Of a DNA stretch of 28,001 nucleotides, positions 17,538 through 24,426 are shown in pieces (the first letter of the stretch is position 1; each line of letters opens with the position of its first letter). Below the pieces are notes generated by a model. That model did not search any database, was not told the origin of the DNA, and worked only from the letters and a program-made list of their open reading frames with translations. The DNA lies in IMG/VR virus record IMGVR_UViG_3300025438_000103, positions 1 to 28,001 of that record; one strand, 5' to 3'. A program made the position numbers and the translations under genes. Origin of the DNA: a virus.

Positions 17538-18139
17538 TATGGTTGTAAAGTAATTGGTCCTGAACTACAGCCAATTCCTCCTCCTTGTACATTTCCAAAA
17601 GTAGCCGTTCCCGGTATTTGGAAATAATAATAATTTAAAACATCTCCTACAATTCCAGAAGAATTTATTTGTCCTACGGTAATAGTATAACCGTTTTCAT
17701 TATCAATGTCACTGATTGAGTCAAAAGTAGGAATCGGATTAAAGTAATATAAATCGTTATCATTAGTTGGATCAGGTATAATAGGACCGGTAGGAGGACT
17801 ACCTGCTAAACCTCTAAATCGAACTGTATTGCCAGTGCTTAATCCATGATTTTGAGAGTTTACATTAATATAAGTACTTCCAGAATATAAAATAGTTTCA
17901 AATGGATTAGGAACTAATAACACAGTAACCGGTGGTTCTTTACGATCGGGTCTAGCAAATTGTAAACCTTGTGCATCGGTACCTGCTGGTCTTGGATTTA
18001 ATTGAGGTTGTTTTGATTCAAACTCAGAAGTATGAACTCTTGCTCCATTCCACTCTACTACCATTTCTTTGTAAGGAAATGCCATACCACTTCTATCGGA
18101 AATAAATTGTGCAAATTTTCCTCTCGATAAATTAGTCAT
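17537..18139 (-). CDS. Conserved connector/tail protein with beta module, 200 aa
   Basis: A 200-residue protein. The first 60 residues contain SDRSGMAFPY and EMVVEWNG, a pattern shared by many phages for a small protein encoded between head-completion and adaptor genes. The second half (about 85-170) is a beta module with NHGLSTGNTVRF, similar in style to the module inside the nozzle protein. A TAATG junction joins it to the 316-residue gene, with AGGAG four bases ahead of the ATG. Its exact role is not known; position suggests it belongs to the neck. Confidence 0.65.
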   Translation of the reverse strand: MTNLSRGKFAQFISDRSGMAFPYKEMVVEWNGARVHTSEFESKQPQLNPRPAGTDAQGLQFARPDRKEPPVTVLLVPNPFETILYSGSTYINVNSQNHGLSTGNTVRFRGLAGSPPTGPIIPDPTNDNDLYYFNPIPTFDSISDIDNENGYTITVGQINSSGIVGDVLNYYYFQIPGTATFGNVQGGGIGCSSGPITLQP

Positions 18140-19089
18140 TAGACTCCTGGGTAATAAGTTCGTGGACTAATATAAGAACTAGCAGAAGAACCATCTTCTT
18201 GTAAAGCTCTTAGTAATTCATCCTCGTATAATAATTTTAATTCTTGTACACGTTGAGGTGCTAATTTTTGTGCTAAATAATAAGTAAGTCCTGAACACAT
18301 TGCCGGAACAAATCTATACACTATATCCGAAGCGTTCGTGTACGATCCTGCATCTTGTATTCTTTTTACAAAAAAGAAGTTAATAGTATTTCCTGCTTCC
18401 GTAGCACTAGGTGCTAGATATAAAGTAACCGATACTCTATCAATAAGTCTTTGAACAAAATATTGAGTAGGAGTTCCTTGTTGAGACTTAGCCGATAAAC
18501 CTTGATAGGTTGATCTGTCAATTTTAGTCAAAGGAAAATCTACTTGAGTAGAATTTCTATAAGAAGCTTCTAACATATCGTCATAACCATATAAAATAGT
18601 TGCATGGTCGTATACGACATCATCATCCGCGTGACTAGCTGCGGAAGTACTATTCGCGCCACGAGTGGCTCCGGTTAAACTAGTAGTGTCTGAATTTTGT
18701 CCTGAGTAAGTAATCTGTTCTGTTCCAATTAAAATAGTTCCAGAAGTAGGAAACCCTACTAAAGAATTTAAAGGAATAGTGGTCGCTGTATCATTAATGG
18801 CTGCGGATAAACTATTGAAAACCCCACTGGAAGTTCCATCAGAAGGAGATCTATAAAAATTATAAACGATTTGACCTTGAACTAAAGTAAAAGAATTATT
18901 TTCTACTTCCCAAAATTTAAGACCTCTGTTTCCCCATTCTGAAAATAAAATATTTAAAGAACGTCTAGAAGTTCTCATGTTATTTCCAGACATAGGATTT
19001 AATCCTAATCTTTCAAAAGCTTCCGTGATAACGTCATCAATGAAGAAATTCTTATCCCAAGTATATGTGCCGGAAGTAATGTTAGTCAT
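18139..19089 (-). CDS. Head completion/tail accessory protein (P22 gp4-like), 316 aa
   Basis: A 316-residue protein. The helical N-terminus (about 16-60), with DDVITEAFERLGLNP, RRSLNILFSEWGNRGLKFW, resembles P22 gp4-like factors in which two helices pack under the portal. Residues about 94-162 form an inserted beta module (IPLNSLVGFPTSG, ILIGTEQITYSG, TGATRG, AASHADDD) that is frequent in phage structural proteins. The C-terminal part has a strand pair and a helix ending in LKLLYEDELLRALQ. It starts eight bases after the preceding gene with an AGGAG ribosome site. The gp4-like call comes from motif order, without a search. Confidence 0.6.
   Translation of the reverse strand: MTNITSGTYTWDKNFFIDDVITEAFERLGLNPMSGNNMRTSRRSLNILFSEWGNRGLKFWEVENNSFTLVQGQIVYNFYRSPSDGTSSGVFNSLSAAINDTATTIPLNSLVGFPTSGTILIGTEQITYSGQNSDTTSLTGATRGANSTSAASHADDDVVYDHATILYGYDDMLEASYRNSTQVDFPLTKIDRSTYQGLSAKSQQGTPTQYFVQRLIDRVSVTLYLAPSATEAGNTINFFFVKRIQDAGSYTNASDIVYRFVPAMCSGLTYYLAQKLAPQRVQELKLLYEDELLRALQEDGSSASSYISPRTYYPGV
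18604..18810 (-). other. Inserted beta module inside the head-completion protein
   Basis: Residues about 94-162 interrupt an otherwise helical protein with a Thr/Gly/Ser-rich beta segment that has the recurrent pattern T-T-I-P-L, G-F-P-x-S-G, I-G-x-E-x-I-x-Y, T-G-x-x-R-G and A-A-S-H. Modules of this style occur in unrelated phage virion proteins, which suggests it can be gained or lost independently. Confidence 0.5.
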
Positions 19090-19097
19090 TTAGACTC

Positions 19098-19415
19098 CTA
19101 CCCTGCTGTTAGACCTGGACCAGAATATTTATCTGTTAATAAAGTAACTGCAGCTACTGTAAAAGTAGAAACATAAACTCCTTTTGGAAATAAAATTCCA
19201 TCTTCAGGAAAAGAAAAATTAATAATATCTCCTGCAGGGACATCCGCTTGGAATAATGTGTCTCCAGTTGCACTGGTAGTTTTTAAAATAACAGTACCGG
19301 ACGTTGCTAGTCCTGCAACAACAATTCCTCTTAGTCTTACAGGTGGTGCTACGATTACATTGGTAGTTTCTCCTGCAATTCTTGTTGCTTGTATGTCTGC
19401 TTTATATGAACCCAT
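19098..19415 (-). CDS. Small beta-rich virion protein, 105 aa
   Basis: A 105-residue protein of alternating hydrophobic and small polar residues, with an RLRGIVVAGLATSGTVILKTTSA-like middle and a DIINFSFPEDGILFPKGVYV segment, consistent with a compact beta barrel. No Cys, no membrane segment. An AAGGAG ribosome site stands seven bases ahead of the ATG, directly after the UUCG-loop hairpin. Proteins of this size and pattern in this position are common in marine phages and unnamed. Decoration or neck protein is a reasonable guess. Confidence 0.65.
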   Translation of the reverse strand: MGSYKADIQATRIAGETTNVIVAPPVRLRGIVVAGLATSGTVILKTTSATGDTLFQADVPAGDIINFSFPEDGILFPKGVYVSTFTVAAVTLLTDKYSGPGLTAG

Positions 19416-19431
19416 TTTATTCTCCTTAGTA

Positions 19432-19453
19432 AAGAGCTCCCGAAGGAGCTCTT
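19432..19453 (-). terminator. UUCG-capped intergenic hairpin, possible attenuator
   Basis: On the minus strand AAGAGCTCC, loop TTCG, then GGAGCTCTT form a perfect nine-pair stem closed by the stable C(UUCG)G tetraloop. Only three T residues follow before ACTAAGGAG, the ribosome site of the 105-residue gene, so it is a poor full terminator. It may act as partial terminator or as a 3' stabiliser for the 104-residue gene. Confidence 0.7.
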
Positions 19454-19465
19454 AAATTATTTAAA

Positions 19466-19780
19466 CTACGAAGCAGCTACTGCTGTTCTAGTGTCTGCAC
19501 GTAACCAGTCTGTTCCATTTGAAAAAGCATAAACTGAATTTCCAGTTGCTCCATCTGCAACGTATACAAGTACGCCTTCACTAGTTACAGCGTTTAACGC
19601 TTCTCCAGCTCTTGGTCCAGTAGCAATAGTTAGTGTAGAAATATTTGCTCCTACAGTCCAAGCTACGTTAGAACCTTGTTGTGTATCTGCTGAAGTACCT
19701 GTTACTCCTGCATTTACGTTTGCTCCTCCAATAAAACCGTTAAGTGCGGTTACTGGACCTGTGAATGTTGTGTTTGCCAT
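19466..19780 (-). CDS. Small virion protein, 104 aa, first gene after a promoter candidate
   Basis: A 104-residue protein rich in Ala, Gly, Thr and Val. It ends with a YAFSNGTDWLRADTRTAV segment like the end pieces of small head or tail decoration proteins. The ribosome site is strong (AGGAGG nine bases before the ATG). It follows a 166-base space that contains a promoter candidate and is followed by the UUCG hairpin, so it looks set up for high and perhaps independent expression. I do not recognise the family; a decoration or abundant virion protein is inferred. Confidence 0.65.
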   Translation of the reverse strand: MANTTFTGPVTALNGFIGGANVNAGVTGTSADTQQGSNVAWTVGANISTLTIATGPRAGEALNAVTSEGVLVYVADGATGNSVYAFSNGTDWLRADTRTAVAAS

Positions 19781-19854
19781 GATATTTATCCTCCTAGTTA
19801 ATTCTACACAGTCTCTAGGCTGTCGACTATACGCGTCTATGCAGAATATATTTA

Positions 19855-19876
19855 TATATAGTAATCAAACTATATA
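19855..19876. repeat. AT inverted repeat overlapping the promoter candidate
   Basis: TATATAGT (19855-19862) and ACTATATA (19869-19876) are perfect inverted copies separated by six bases. One arm covers the -10 element of the promoter candidate, so it could be an operator, or merely reflect AT-rich sequence. Confidence 0.5.
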
Positions 19877-19897
19877 GAATTTTTGAATGAAGTGCAA
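19869..19897 (-). promoter_or_regulatory. Candidate sigma70-type promoter for the tail genes
   Basis: On the minus strand TTGCAC (19892-19897) and TATAGT (19869-19874, five of six to consensus) are 17 bases apart, the preferred spacing. It lies in the longest gap in the window, between two small genes and the 104-residue gene, with a leader of roughly 80 bases. This location, downstream of the capsid terminator, is where a second promoter would be needed. Confidence 0.45.
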
Positions 19898-19909
19898 GAT
19901 ATCCTTATG

Positions 19910-19926
19910 GGAAAAACGCTTTTTCC
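19910..19926. terminator. Terminator-like hairpin after the two small genes
   Basis: GGAAAAA, loop CGC, TTTTTCC is a perfect seven-pair stem just downstream (minus strand) of the 73-residue gene. Its T run is inside the stem and no further T run follows, so termination would be weak; it is symmetric and could work in both directions. Confidence 0.35.
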
Positions 19927-19946
19927 AGCGATAGTAGCTTGACTAT

Positions 19947-20168
19947 TTAGCCAGCTATAGAATAGTCAGAAGCAACGGATTCTATCTTTACTTGATGTAA
20001 GATCTCTTTAGCTTCAGTCGCTTTAATTTGACTGATTACTTTTTTGATCTCTTCATCGATCCTAACCATATTTAAGGTATACACACCTTCTTTATTATGG
20101 TCTTGCTCCCACTCTAGTTCAAGCGATCTTTTGGTTTGATAAAGATCCTTGATCTGATTGTGTTCCAT
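19947..20168 (-). CDS. Small charged coiled-coil-like protein, 73 aa
   Basis: The frame can be extended two codons to a TTG, but the ATG at 20168 has a GAGGAG ribosome site seven bases upstream and is preferred. The 73-residue product is highly charged, with two helical stretches (about 5-22 and 34-58) suited to a coiled coil. It overlaps the upstream small gene by 50 bases in another frame. No family recognised. It does not look like a capsid or tail component, so it may be a regulatory or accessory protein lodged between the head and tail modules. Confidence 0.55.
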   Translation of the reverse strand: MEHNQIKDLYQTKRSLELEWEQDHNKEGVYTLNMVRIDEEIKKVISQIKATEAKEILHQVKIESVASDYSIAG

Positions 20169-20355
20169 GTACAATCTCCTCGTAGGTTAAATGACAGTTC
20201 TTTGTAGAACTACCATTAGGAGTGAACTTTATATCTTTTTTTCCTATTTTGTCAAGGATAGCACTTTCTACTCCGTGTGCACTATCTAATGCCTCTATGG
20301 TCATTTCTGCTTTATATCCGTATGCGCTTATTTTAACTAAAAATTGTTTCATCAT
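20119..20355 (-). CDS. Small protein of unknown function, 78 aa
   Basis: A 78-residue protein starting with two Met codons. The N-terminal half reads like a beta-alpha-beta unit (KQFLVKISAYGYKAEMTIEALDSAHGVESAIL), and there is one Cys-His pair near residue 54. It begins 18 bases after the T run of the capsid terminator with an AAGGA ribosome site, so there is no room for a promoter of its own and it depends on readthrough. It overlaps the next gene by 50 bases. No family recognised. Confidence 0.6.
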   Translation of the reverse strand: MMKQFLVKISAYGYKAEMTIEALDSAHGVESAILDKIGKKDIKFTPNGSSTKNCHLTYEEIVHGTQSDQGSLSNQKIA

Positions 20356-20372
20356 GGTTCGTCCTTTCTATC

Positions 20373-20403
20373 AAAAAGAAAGGCCCCAGTAAAGGGGCCT
20401 TTC
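20373..20403 (-). terminator. Strong intrinsic terminator after the major capsid gene
   Basis: On the minus strand GAAAGGCCCC, loop TTTACT, GGGGCCTTTC make a perfect ten-pair stem followed by TTTTTGA. It starts 28 bases after the capsid stop. There is no T run on the other strand, so it works for minus-strand transcription. This is the clearest terminator in the window. Confidence 0.9.
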
Positions 20404-20430
20404 AAATAATTAATACTTTAAAATCAAGTA

Positions 20431-21345
20431 CTAAGCTGCGCCTGAAGAACCGAACATTCCTCTAGGGTCAGACCAACCAAAAGAGTATCTCTCTCTTGCT
20501 TTGTATCTAACGTTTCCAGTATCGAAGTCACCTTCCATAGCTGTTTTGATAGCTGTTCTGACAAAATGCTTCATTCCATTAGGAACGTCCGTTTTGATAA
20601 AGAATGCATCAGGATCAGTAAAGAAATTGTTCACAGAGTAACCTTGTGGAACCATTCCCATGTTCTTGATTGCATTGATATCATTGTCAGCAGTACCAAC
20701 TCTATTTGAAGATTTCATTAGTCTGTCAGCTGTAAATTGAAGCTCAGAAGGAATAAGTAATTTCATTCCTCTAGCAGCAATTTTTAAACCTCTTTCATCA
20801 GTGAAAGCAGCGATGTCAATTAATGACTGCTCTAATGAAGTTTCGTTTAAATCAGCTTGAGTTGCTAATGTATTACTGAAAGTTCCAGCAATAGTTGGGT
20901 GTGATTGAGATAGTAATGGTTGTCCATCACCACCTGCAAACGATGTATTAAACGCGTTGTTTAATACGCCGGCAGCTTTTACTTGTTTGGTATTTGCCAT
21001 AGATCTTGCTAAAGCTTTTGTATATCTAGACGCTAATCTATCATACAAATTATCTTCGATCGCTTCTTCTGTGATCGCAAATGCTAAAGCAATTGTCTCA
21101 GCAGTATATCTAGCAGTAAAAGTCTCTTGAGCGTTATCGAACACAACACCTGAACCTTCAGGTTTAACTTGTGCATTCGCGAATCCTGATAACATTACTT
21201 CCTCTTCGAAAGCTCTGTCGGAAGATTCAATTCCGCCGTCGTAGATCTCTACGTGCTGGTTTTCATACCGTTTATATTCCAGGCCGAATAGTGCATTCAA
21301 TCCTGGCTCTAGTTCTTTAACTAGTTGTCCTCTTGATATAGCCAT
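20431..21345 (-). CDS. Major capsid protein (HK97 fold, Mu gpT-like)
   Basis: A 304-residue protein. The long N-terminal helix (MAISRGQLVKELEPGLNALF), an E-loop-like region with FEEEVMLSGFANAQVKPEG, the spine-helix segment with AITEEAIEDNLYDRLASRYTKALARSM (about 90-120), a P-domain segment with LLIPSELQFTADRLMKSSNR (about 190-210) and an A-domain end with DPDAFFIKTDVPNGMKHFVR match the Mu-gpT-like branch of HK97-fold capsids. Length is normal. It follows scaffold and two head proteins and precedes the terminator, the usual end of a head operon. An AGGAG ribosome site is present. Shell protein of the phage head. Confidence 0.85.
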   Translation of the reverse strand: MAISRGQLVKELEPGLNALFGLEYKRYENQHVEIYDGGIESSDRAFEEEVMLSGFANAQVKPEGSGVVFDNAQETFTARYTAETIALAFAITEEAIEDNLYDRLASRYTKALARSMANTKQVKAAGVLNNAFNTSFAGGDGQPLLSQSHPTIAGTFSNTLATQADLNETSLEQSLIDIAAFTDERGLKIAARGMKLLIPSELQFTADRLMKSSNRVGTADNDINAIKNMGMVPQGYSVNNFFTDPDAFFIKTDVPNGMKHFVRTAIKTAMEGDFDTGNVRYKARERYSFGWSDPRGMFGSSGAA

Positions 21346-21359
21346 AATTTATTCTCCTA

Positions 21360-21947
21360 TTATATGCCTGTTGATTGTTTTAAGAAATGTTCATTGATGA
21401 TTCCTACAACATTCACGTTTGCCGCATAAGTAGTGGCATTCGCTAAAGACTTATTAAGAATATCTTTCGATACACCTAATATTCTAAATTGTGCTGTTGC
21501 TGAGGTTACACCTGATGAAGACAACTCTACGTCCGAATTGTAGTTCGAAACCGAACCTGCCGTATAAACAGTATTGGTATTTAAACCGATATTAGCTATA
21601 GGTAGAGTTCCGTCCATTTGAACTTCAAATCTTTCATAAGGATCATCACTTACAAAGCCAACAATATCTGTTGCAGTATTGCTCGCAGCTAAGTGATTAG
21701 CCCATCTTGGTTTTTGGTCTGGTACATCAGTATAAAAAACACCGTTTAAGGAACCTAATAGTACCGCAGTTGACGTTGCAGCTACACCAATATAACCAGT
21801 TGCTAAAAATTGCACTGGGTCATGTTGGTATATCGCATCTGAACTTGCAGCAATATTATATTCACTTAAACCTTGGTTGTCATTATTCTGTCCAGCTTTG
21901 CCGATGGCTCTAAAGCCAAAAGCACTGTCTTGGTTTACTAGTGACAT
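21360..21947 (-). CDS. Candidate head decoration/capsid-associated protein, 195 aa
   Basis: A 195-residue protein, neutral, rich in Ala, Asn, Ser and Val, with a beta-rich middle containing DPVQFLATGYIGVAAT and GVFYTDVPDQKPRWANHL (about 43-85). It lies between the scaffold-linked genes and the capsid gene, with a 14-base gap to the latter. Many marine phages have a protein of this type directly before the capsid gene, commonly taken as a decoration or minor capsid protein. There is no protease motif. AGGAG ribosome site present; the 58-base leader contains the second arm of an AT hairpin at the previous stop codon. Confidence 0.65.
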   Translation of the reverse strand: MSLVNQDSAFGFRAIGKAGQNNDNQGLSEYNIAASSDAIYQHDPVQFLATGYIGVAATSTAVLLGSLNGVFYTDVPDQKPRWANHLAASNTATDIVGFVSDDPYERFEVQMDGTLPIANIGLNTNTVYTAGSVSNYNSDVELSSSGVTSATAQFRILGVSKDILNKSLANATTYAANVNVVGIINEHFLKQSTGI

Positions 21948-21997
21948 TTTGTTTACTCCTGTTTAAGTTTAATAATATCGCGTTCTTTTTGGAATTA

Positions 21998-22016
21998 CTA
22001 AAAAATTATTTTTTAG
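21998..22016. repeat. AT inverted repeat centred on a stop codon
   Basis: CTAAAAAA, the stop-codon triplet as loop, then TTTTTTAG: a perfect eight-pair stem whose loop is the TAA of the 152-residue gene. Being almost all A-T it would be weak as RNA; no terminator T run follows beyond the stem. Confidence 0.4.
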
Positions 22017-22464
22017 AACCACCAAAAGTTACACGACTCTGCCTTTCACTATTGAAAGGCATACTTGGGTGCTGCTCCTTCATGAGATCGTTATTAACCG
22101 CTTCGTCACGGTCTTTAGTTTGTTGCTCGTAATATTTCGTACGTGCTTCTGCAATCTCCTTGGGTATCCTAGCCAGCACTAGGCCACCATGTCCAATAAC
22201 ACCTGCGTATTTTCCTTCTTTAATCGTGGAATAAGATCCTTCTGGATATTCATCGGTTCTCACCAATTCCCATCCTGATCTTAGTTTGCTCGAGATATTT
22301 TTACTATCATCGTTTCCTAAGATTTCGGTTCTCAACCAACGATGGACGAATCCGTCCTTCGGCGCCGGTGCATCTAAACTTGATGGTGGAGTCCATGTCA
22401 CAGGTCTCTTTTCAGAAACTCGGGATTGGCTCGCACGAGGGGTCTTCATTTTATCATTTTCCAT
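22006..22464 (-). CDS. Conserved head-module protein of unknown function, 152 aa
   Basis: A 152-residue basic protein. A conserved-looking core has WTPPSSLDAP, HRWLRTEILGNDDSKN and a GWELVR segment (about 24-68), then GHGGLVLARIPKEIAEAR, then a charged helix and a basic Gly/Ser/Lys tail. I recognise it as a frequent neighbour of scaffold and capsid genes in marine phages but know no function. It starts five bases after the scaffold gene. No Cys and no membrane segment. It might assist assembly or be a minor head protein. Confidence 0.65.
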   Translation of the reverse strand: MENDKMKTPRASQSRVSEKRPVTWTPPSSLDAPAPKDGFVHRWLRTEILGNDDSKNISSKLRSGWELVRTDEYPEGSYSTIKEGKYAGVIGHGGLVLARIPKEIAEARTKYYEQQTKDRDEAVNNDLMKEQHPSMPFNSERQSRVTFGGSKK

Positions 22465-22468
22465 ATGC

Positions 22469-23443
22469 CTATACCTCCTTCATGTATTTTTTTTGTTTCG
22501 CATACTCTTCGAGTGGCACTCCTAGTTTTTTAGCAATTACAACTTCAGTAGGTGTGAGTCTGACAGTTTTGCGACTAGAATTTACACTTCGCCTTGCTGA
22601 AGCTACTTGTTGTGTCGGCCTAGTCGTATTAGTTTTTGCCGTTCCATCATTAGTATCAAATTTATGGGGAAATTCAAGTCTTATTCTTTTATCAATTTCA
22701 ACATAATATTCGTCACTTTGAGGATCATAACCTTCTTCTTCGGTTAAGGTCTTATGCAGATCAAAAGCAGTATACGTCATTGCTTTATCCGAACCAAACC
22801 ATCTATTACTAGAGGCCCAGCCTTCTGCTTTTTCATCCGGTACGTTTCTTCTAGGTTGTTGAGGGATCTCTAAATTATTCATAGTCGGAATAATAGCATC
22901 TTGTTCCTCTTTGTAAGCTTTTTGCTCTAACAATCTAGCTTCTTCGTAACCGAGACGAGAAATATCTTTTTGGATATCTACCTCTAAATTAACGTCATTT
23001 GCATCTCGCGCCTGAGCCAGTCTGGCCTTGGCACCTTCTAAAGCAGAGGCTAATTTAGATTCTCGATCTTTTAAGCTGTTGGTTTCTAAAGAAGAATATT
23101 TTTTACCTAGTTTCTCTGCAGTCTCTTTTTGAGTTCTGGCATAGGTTAAGGCTTCGTCTTTTTGACGTTCTGCTTCTCTCCATTTTTTGGTGAGTTTAGC
23201 AATTCTTCTTTGCACATCTTTACTATAAACTTCTAATTCGTCTTTCTTTCCTTCTGGCTTATCTTCTGTAGTCTCTTGCTGCTCGCTACTTGCGTCTAGA
23301 GGCGAGGGGCTAGTGACTTCTTGTACTACTTCTTGTTCTTCTTTGATTGATACTTCTTCTTCAGGTGTAGATGTTTCAATATCTACGTCTACTTCAGGTC
23401 CTGAACTATCAATATCTACCATTTTCTTTTCTTCGTCTGGCAT
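22469..23443 (-). CDS. Capsid scaffolding protein, 324 aa
   Basis: A 324-residue protein with the classic scaffold layout: a very acidic disordered N-terminus (residues 1-65), a long charged coiled-coil region with RIAKLTKKWREAERQKDEAL and KRDE-rich helices (about 80-185), a linker, and a basic C-terminal part with VRLTPTEVVIAKKLGVPLEEYAKQ (about 294-317). That end motif recurs in phage scaffolds and is thought to contact the capsid shell. The gene lies two genes before the capsid gene, as expected, with an AGGAGG ribosome site. No separate protease is visible, so removal would be by exit through the shell or by an unseen protease. Confidence 0.8.
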   Translation of the reverse strand: MPDEEKKMVDIDSSGPEVDVDIETSTPEEEVSIKEEQEVVQEVTSPSPLDASSEQQETTEDKPEGKKDELEVYSKDVQRRIAKLTKKWREAERQKDEALTYARTQKETAEKLGKKYSSLETNSLKDRESKLASALEGAKARLAQARDANDVNLEVDIQKDISRLGYEEARLLEQKAYKEEQDAIIPTMNNLEIPQQPRRNVPDEKAEGWASSNRWFGSDKAMTYTAFDLHKTLTEEEGYDPQSDEYYVEIDKRIRLEFPHKFDTNDGTAKTNTTRPTQQVASARRSVNSSRKTVRLTPTEVVIAKKLGVPLEEYAKQKKYMKEV

Positions 23444-23457
23444 AGTGTCCTCCTATG

Positions 23458-23955
23458 TTAAATGTAATGCAACACAGATTCAGGATCTTGTACAGTTCCT
23501 AAAACTTCGTCGTCGTTGAGAATTCGGATCTCTCCGCCTTCTATTGGTAGTCGTGATCCTGCATATCTTGCAAAGATCACCCAATCTCCTTTTTTACACC
23601 AAGGATCTTCAAATTTATCTTTGTCCTTGTATGCTAATGGACCCATTTTTAAAACGTAACCACAGTTGGTTGCGATTCTTAATCGGTCTAACGATTCTTG
23701 TGCGATAATTAATCCACCTTTAGTTTTTTCTTTAGGGGTAAAAGGTAGAACTAGTATTCTCCAACCAGATGGTTCTGGAAGTTGATCTATAACTGGTTCA
23801 ATAGACTCAGGGTTAAGGGGTTCCTTTTCTGGTGCTATGTTTTTTTCTTCTTGTTTTTCTTTTTCGTATTTCTCTTGGAGTCCAAGTTTAATCTTTGGTA
23901 CTTCCTGATCCGAAAGGGACGATGGTATCGTCTCCTGATTGTTCTTGTCCGTCAT
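23458..23955 (-). CDS. GroES-like co-chaperonin with charged N-terminal extension
   Basis: A 165-residue protein. Residues about 60-163 match the GroES/Cpn10 fold: GWRILVLPF (first strand), then the mobile loop KEKTKGGLII (75-84) with the hydrophobic tripeptide LII where GroES has IVL for binding GroEL, then GYVLKMGP, WCKKGDWVIFARYAG and IRILNDDEVLGTV at the end. Cpn10 proteins are about 95-100 residues; the first 58 residues are an added, highly charged extension. It lies just before scaffold and capsid, so it likely works with the host GroEL to fold the capsid protein, like T4 gp31. It begins 68 bases inside the upstream gene, with AAGGAG five bases before the ATG; no later ATG would keep the fold. 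Confidence 0.85.
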   Translation of the reverse strand: MTDKNNQETIPSSLSDQEVPKIKLGLQEKYEKEKQEEKNIAPEKEPLNPESIEPVIDQLPEPSGWRILVLPFTPKEKTKGGLIIAQESLDRLRIATNCGYVLKMGPLAYKDKDKFEDPWCKKGDWVIFARYAGSRLPIEGGEIRILNDDEVLGTVQDPESVLHYI

Positions 23956-24142
23956 TTTGCTCCTTCTTATTTAGCAGGTTAGAGATTTCCTGTAATATAT
24001 ATTGATAGGCATGTGCCTGACCTAGTAAATACTTGTATTTATCCATATTGTCAACACCACCTGTAATCATAGTATCTCCAATGTTTTGATATAACTTACG
24101 TAGGGCTTTCTGTACTTGTTGTACGAGTATTAGGTCGTCCAT
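23888..24142 (-). CDS. Small helical protein, 84 aa
   Basis: An 84-residue protein. It is a helical hairpin-like sequence (about 1-60: DDLILVQQVQKALRKLYQN, then YKYLLGQAHAYQYILQEISNLL) with a charged, Gly-rich tail. It starts directly after the stop of the basic 93-residue gene (TAAATG). The last 23 codons overlap the start of the GroES-like gene in another frame. I do not recognise a family; similar short helical proteins accompany portal and scaffold genes in many phages. Confidence 0.65.
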   Translation of the reverse strand: MDDLILVQQVQKALRKLYQNIGDTMITGGVDNMDKYKYLLGQAHAYQYILQEISNLLNKKEQNDGQEQSGDDTIVPFGSGSTKD

Positions 24143-24424
24143 TTAGCAGTTCCACTTTCTTAGAGACTTATTAATTCTGCTATCCGGGTCTCTGGCCGTT
24201 TTTGCAGAGGTACGTTTTGACTTCATACCACTCATTCTAGCACAAAAAGACTTACGTCTATTTGCTGCTTTAGAACCTTTTTTTAATTTAGATGGCTTCG
24301 TAGTTACGGCCGTCTTTAATTTAGATCCAGGGTTAGCTGCTCTATAAGAAGCAACACCTTTTTTATTTAATCCACCGGATTTAGACTTTCCTTCTTTTCT
24401 AGTCCAGGCTGCTGTTCTAGCCAT
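24143..24424 (-). CDS. DUF6321-like highly basic protein, 93 aa
   Basis: A 93-residue protein dominated by Lys, Arg, Ser and Ala. The pattern WTRKEGKSKSGGLNKKGVASY near the N-terminus and RRKSFCARMSGMKSK, DPDSRINKSLRKW near the end match what I recall as DUF6321, a phage-associated family without a known function. It has two Cys. The strong positive charge suggests binding to DNA or RNA, but no specific fold is evident. It is the fifth of a run of small basic genes after the portal. Confidence 0.75.
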   Translation of the reverse strand: MARTAAWTRKEGKSKSGGLNKKGVASYRAANPGSKLKTAVTTKPSKLKKGSKAANRRKSFCARMSGMKSKRTSAKTARDPDSRINKSLRKWNC

Positions 24425-24426
24425 TA

